From an uncultured Alteromonadaceae bacterium (GTDB taxonomy: Bacteria; Pseudomonadota; Gammaproteobacteria; Enterobacterales; Alteromonadaceae), in NCBI GenBank assembly GCA_947503265.1, contig CANNDC010000001.1, forward strand, positions 372,001 to 436,000: a DNA stretch of 64,000 nt, written 5' to 3'. Under the pieces are notes generated by a model. It did not search any database. It had not been told where the DNA came from and saw only the letters and a program-made list of their open reading frames with translations. Positions within the stretch are counted from its first letter, which is position 1; each line of letters begins with the position of its first letter. This document shows, one piece after another, positions 61,180 to 64,000 of the stretch. The translations under genes and the position numbers were made by a program.

Positions 61180-62523
61180 ATGAGTTCAAGCAAAGTTACT
61201 CGTGAAGGGAGCTTAGAAGCACCCACTCGCCATCCAATTAAATGGCAAAAAGATGATTTTTGGGATAAGGATTCACTGAACAAAGAATTAGAGCGGGTCT
61301 ACGATATTTGTCATGGTTGCCGACGTTGTGTGAGCTTATGTGATTCATTCCCTACACTGTTTGACCTTATTGATGAATCGGATACCTTCGAGGTTGATGG
61401 AGTCGATAAGGAAGATTATCCCAAAGTCGTTGAACAATGTTACCTCTGCGATATGTGTTACATGGCCAAATGCCCATATGTCCCCCCTCATGAATGGAAT
61501 GTCGATTTTCCCCACCTGATGTTAAGAGCTAAGGCCATATACTATCGAGAAAACGGGGGATCCAAACGAGATAACATTCTTACTAGCACCGACAAAGTCG
61601 GTAAATTGGCGTCTATTCCCATCATTGATGTCACAGTCAATAAGTTAAACAAAAATGAAACGTTTCGAAACTTGCTGGAATCGAATTTAGGCGTTCATAA
61701 AGAGGCTCCGGTTCCTGAATATCATAGTAAAACCCTACGTAAACGGGTAGCACCTATGGTACAGCAAATTCAACCCAAACCTGTTGGAAAGACAACAGGA
61801 AAAACAGCGCTGTTTGCAACCTGTTACGGAAACTATAACAGCCCTCACTTGGGAGAGGACTTTGTCAAGGTGTTTCAACATAACCAGATCCATATTGAAT
61901 TGGTCAGAAGCGAACAATGCTGCGGCATGCCTAAGCTGGAGTTAGGTGATTTGGATTCTGTGCATGCGGCCAAAAAAGCCAATATACCCGCGCTATACGA
62001 AATGGTGCAGCAAGGATTTGATATTATAGCGCCTGTGCCTTCTTGCGTTTTGATGTTTAAGCAAGAATTACCGCTAATGTACCCAGATGATGAGCAAGTG
62101 CAAGCTGTCAAAAATGCGTTTTTTGATCCCTTTGAATACTTATTTTTGCGACACAAAGAAGGGGAATTCAACACCGAGTTTAAACAAGACCTCGGCGAGG
62201 TTGCCTATCACGTTGCGTGTCACTTACGAGTGCAAAATATTGGACTAAAAACACGAGATATTCTCTCGCTTATTCCTGAAACCAATATTCATGCTCAAGA
62301 ACGTTGCTCAGGACACGATGGTACGTATGCGGTGAAAAAAGAAACGCGTGAAAAATCCATCAAAATCGCCCGGCCAATAGTGCGTAAACTGGACCAACTC
62401 AAACCTGACTATCTAGCCAGTGATTGTCCAATGGCAACAACACATTTATCAAATTTATCTGAATCAGAGGCAGAACCTAGTCATCCAATGACCCTGTTAC
62501 GTATGGCGTATGGTTTGAAGTGA
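61180..62523 (+). CDS. Fe-S oxidoreductase, GlpC/HdrD-like
   Basis: A 447-residue protein with two N-terminal 4Fe-4S motifs (CHGCRRCVSLCDSFP at about 43-57, and CYLCDMCYMAKCPYVPP near 87-103) and two cysteine-rich CCG-type domains (CYGN then EQCCGMPKLELGD; CHLRVQN then CSGHDG). This is the architecture of GlpC and heterodisulfide-reductase subunit D. It probably transfers electrons between a quinone or protein donor and the rubrerythrin. The gene lies between the rubrerythrin and DUF3501 genes. Confidence 0.88.
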   Translation: MSSSKVTREGSLEAPTRHPIKWQKDDFWDKDSLNKELERVYDICHGCRRCVSLCDSFPTLFDLIDESDTFEVDGVDKEDYPKVVEQCYLCDMCYMAKCPYVPPHEWNVDFPHLMLRAKAIYYRENGGSKRDNILTSTDKVGKLASIPIIDVTVNKLNKNETFRNLLESNLGVHKEAPVPEYHSKTLRKRVAPMVQQIQPKPVGKTTGKTALFATCYGNYNSPHLGEDFVKVFQHNQIHIELVRSEQCCGMPKLELGDLDSVHAAKKANIPALYEMVQQGFDIIAPVPSCVLMFKQELPLMYPDDEQVQAVKNAFFDPFEYLFLRHKEGEFNTEFKQDLGEVAYHVACHLRVQNIGLKTRDILSLIPETNIHAQERCSGHDGTYAVKKETREKSIKIARPIVRKLDQLKPDYLASDCPMATTHLSNLSESEAEPSHPMTLLRMAYGLK

Positions 62524-62563
62524 CTTTAGGGGCTGTTGATCCTAGATAAATTGGAGTAGTGAA

Positions 62564-63163
62564 ATGAACAAACTATCAAAAGAAAACTTAATGTCACTAG
62601 AAGAATACGCGGAACATCGTGCCACTTTCAGGGCTGAGGTAATTGCCCATAAAAAAAATCGCCAGGTGGCTTTAGGCGAGGCAATTCGGATTTTGTTTGA
62701 AGACAAAAAAACCATTCAATACCAGATTCAGGAAATGTTGAGAATCGAACGGATTTTCGAAAGAGCAGGAATTGAAGAAGAACTAGAAGCCTATAATCCA
62801 TTAATTCCAGACGGTCAGAATCTTAAAGCAACTATGATGATCGAATATGACAATCCGGTTGAGCGAAAAGCAAAGCTAGCTGAGTTAATTGGTGTGGAAA
62901 AAGTCACTTATATTCAAGTAGAAGGGTTTGATAAGGTTCACCCTATTGCAAATGAAGATATGGACAGGGAAACAGAAGAAAAGACCTCTTCCGTTCACTT
63001 TCTACGATTCGAATTTAGCGCTGACATGGTGATAGCTTGGACAAAAGGGGCAAGGGTTGTGGCTGGCATCGACCATACTCACTATCAGGTTGCCCCCGTT
63101 ACATTAACCGATAATGTTCACGCTAATTTGGCCATGGATTTTGACGTGCAAACTGCGCATTAA
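62564..63163 (+). CDS. DUF3501-family protein
   Basis: A 199-residue cytoplasmic protein of the DUF3501 family. The N-terminal LMSLEEYAEHRATFRAEVIAHKKNR, the LFEDKKTIQYQIQEMLRIERIF block and the C-terminal HFLRFEFSADMVIAWTKGA are recognisable. The function is unknown, but the gene very often follows rubrerythrin and Fe-S oxidoreductase genes, as here (40 bp after the latter). Its stop codon abuts that of the convergent folM. Confidence 0.88.
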   Translation: MNKLSKENLMSLEEYAEHRATFRAEVIAHKKNRQVALGEAIRILFEDKKTIQYQIQEMLRIERIFERAGIEEELEAYNPLIPDGQNLKATMMIEYDNPVERKAKLAELIGVEKVTYIQVEGFDKVHPIANEDMDRETEEKTSSVHFLRFEFSADMVIAWTKGARVVAGIDHTHYQVAPVTLTDNVHANLAMDFDVQTAH

Positions 63164-63871
63164 TTATTTCAAGTGACGCCCACCGTCCAAGTGTATAGTG
63201 CGGCCGGTGATGTATTCGCTGTTTAACAAGTAGTCCACAGCTGCAACGGCTTCTTTGGCGCCTGGGCAAGTCTCCAACAGAGATTTTTTCAGTGCTTTTT
63301 GTTTGTACTCTTGTGAATCATGCTCATTGAACATCACCAGAGCAGGGGCAATAGAATTCACTTTTACCTTAGGGGCATATTTAGTAGAAAAAGATAGGGT
63401 AAGGTTCTGCAAAGCAGCCTTGCTCGCCGCGTAGGCTATGTGCTTTTTACTACCTTTGTCTTGCACATAGTCGGTCATGTGAATGATATCCGCAACCTCT
63501 TCGCTATTGGTTAGCAAATCTTGGATAGCTAAATTGATTTGATAAGGCGCACTTGCATGAATTTGCATCATTCGACTGAAAATTTGTGCAGGCTCAGCAT
63601 CCGCTGATTCCCCAATCCAGTCGGAGGCGTTATGGATGATGGCGCGCAAGCTATGGACATTAGAGTGAATCCAATCGATAAAACCACCAACGCCTTGATC
63701 GCTGGAAAAGTCTGCCTGAACACAGCGAATTCCCTTTTCTTCTATGAGTGACAAACTGGTTCTTGGCGTTCGGTAGGTAATAATGACTTGGTAGCCGTCG
63801 GCATTTAGTTTTTCAGCAATCGCAAGACCTAATCGTTGTGCTCCACCGGTAATAATGACAGTCTTTTTCAA
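63164..63871 (-). CDS. folM: SDR-family dihydromonapterin reductase FolM-like
   Basis: A 235-residue short-chain dehydrogenase. The cofactor loop TGGAQRLGLAIAEKL (8-22) and the catalytic YAASK (about 148-152) are intact. The NSIAPALV block and the C-terminal GRTIHLDGGRHLK closely fit FolM, which reduces dihydromonapterin to the tetrahydro form and can also reduce dihydrofolate. The start is TTG 63871, with AGGA 7 bases upstream and no better ATG. Another leftward gene ends 52 bp upstream, so the two may share a transcript. Confidence 0.85.
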   Translation of the reverse strand: MKKTVIITGGAQRLGLAIAEKLNADGYQVIITYRTPRTSLSLIEEKGIRCVQADFSSDQGVGGFIDWIHSNVHSLRAIIHNASDWIGESADAEPAQIFSRMMQIHASAPYQINLAIQDLLTNSEEVADIIHMTDYVQDKGSKKHIAYAASKAALQNLTLSFSTKYAPKVKVNSIAPALVMFNEHDSQEYKQKALKKSLLETCPGAKEAVAAVDYLLNSEYITGRTIHLDGGRHLK

Positions 63872-63923
63872 ACTTTTGTCCTATAATATGTTCATGAATT
63901 GGGTCTGTTGTAAAAGGCCATAT

Positions 63924-64000
63924 CTAGTCAAAAAACGTCTTCGCATCCTGAACTGCATGGCAAAATTCAGCAGCTTCTAGTTGAATTATGACAATTGTGT
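63924..64000 (-). CDS. C-terminal fragment of an unidentified gene
   Basis: A minus-strand frame is open from the window edge to a TAG stop at 63924-63926. It gives 24 residues ending in LEAAEFCHAVQDAKTFFD. I do not recognise the family. Position upstream of folM suggests a pterin or folate gene, but the fragment is too short to test that. Confidence 0.45.
   Translation of the reverse strand, partial: TIVIIQLEAAEFCHAVQDAKTFFD

Noticed and set aside
1..64000. CRISPR arrays, tRNA or rRNA genes, prophage or intact insertion sequences
   Set aside because: No regularly spaced repeats, cloverleaf-like genes, integrase, transposase or phage structural genes were recognised on reading the window.

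Overview
The window looks like a chromosomal segment of a marine gammaproteobacterium of the Alteromonadales (Alteromonas, Glaciecola or Paraglaciecola type). The evidence is the tsaE-amiB-mutL-miaA-hfq-hflX-hflK-hflC order, the abundance of TonB-dependent receptors, a LacI-type N-acetylglucosamine regulon and moderate AT-richness. I assign this from gene content only. No rRNA, tRNA, CRISPR array, prophage or intact insertion sequence was seen.

Layout: 1-5.6 kb holds the end of dnaB, an OmpA-like porin, yjbQ, cheX, zur, nudC and hemE. 5.6-17.9 kb holds a beta-propeller protein, queG, nnr and the housekeeping run tsaE-amiB-mutL-miaA-hfq-hflX-hflK-hflC. 18-34 kb is a chitin/GlcNAc locus: a LacI regulator, a divergent TonB receptor, two tandem flavin-dependent halogenase-like proteins, a SapC-family protein, a GH20 hexosaminidase, then GlcNAc kinase, SIS-type deaminase, nagA and an MFS transporter. 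Three near-identical palindromes (two before the receptor, one before the kinase) tie the two arms into one regulon. 34.2-37.6 kb holds glutaryl-CoA dehydrogenase plus a fused alpha/beta 2-oxoacid dehydrogenase E1.

37.6-42.5 kb is the most unusual part: a tight four-gene minus-strand operon of a coiled-coil protein, a bitopic OmpA-domain protein with a roadblock-like cytoplasmic region, a Ras-like small GTPase without the switch II glutamine, and a GGDEF-EAL protein. I propose that it connects the cell envelope to a GTPase switch and cyclic-di-GMP. It is followed by inverted-repeat material at 42.6-43.0 kb.

43-48.6 kb holds a TonB receptor divergent from a MipA/OmpV-DUF3019-response regulator-histidine kinase operon. 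48.8-54.6 kb holds an AbgT transporter, hemH, DUF4112, DUF2237, ubiG, a glutathione transferase and a DUF1579-like protein. 54.7-60.5 kb, on the minus strand, holds aguB, aguA and a TonB receptor joined end to end, plus a Met/His-rich outer-membrane protein and a DUF2946-like protein that hint at metal handling. 60.7-64 kb holds a rubrerythrin-Fe-S oxidoreductase-DUF3501 cluster, folM and the end of an unidentified gene.
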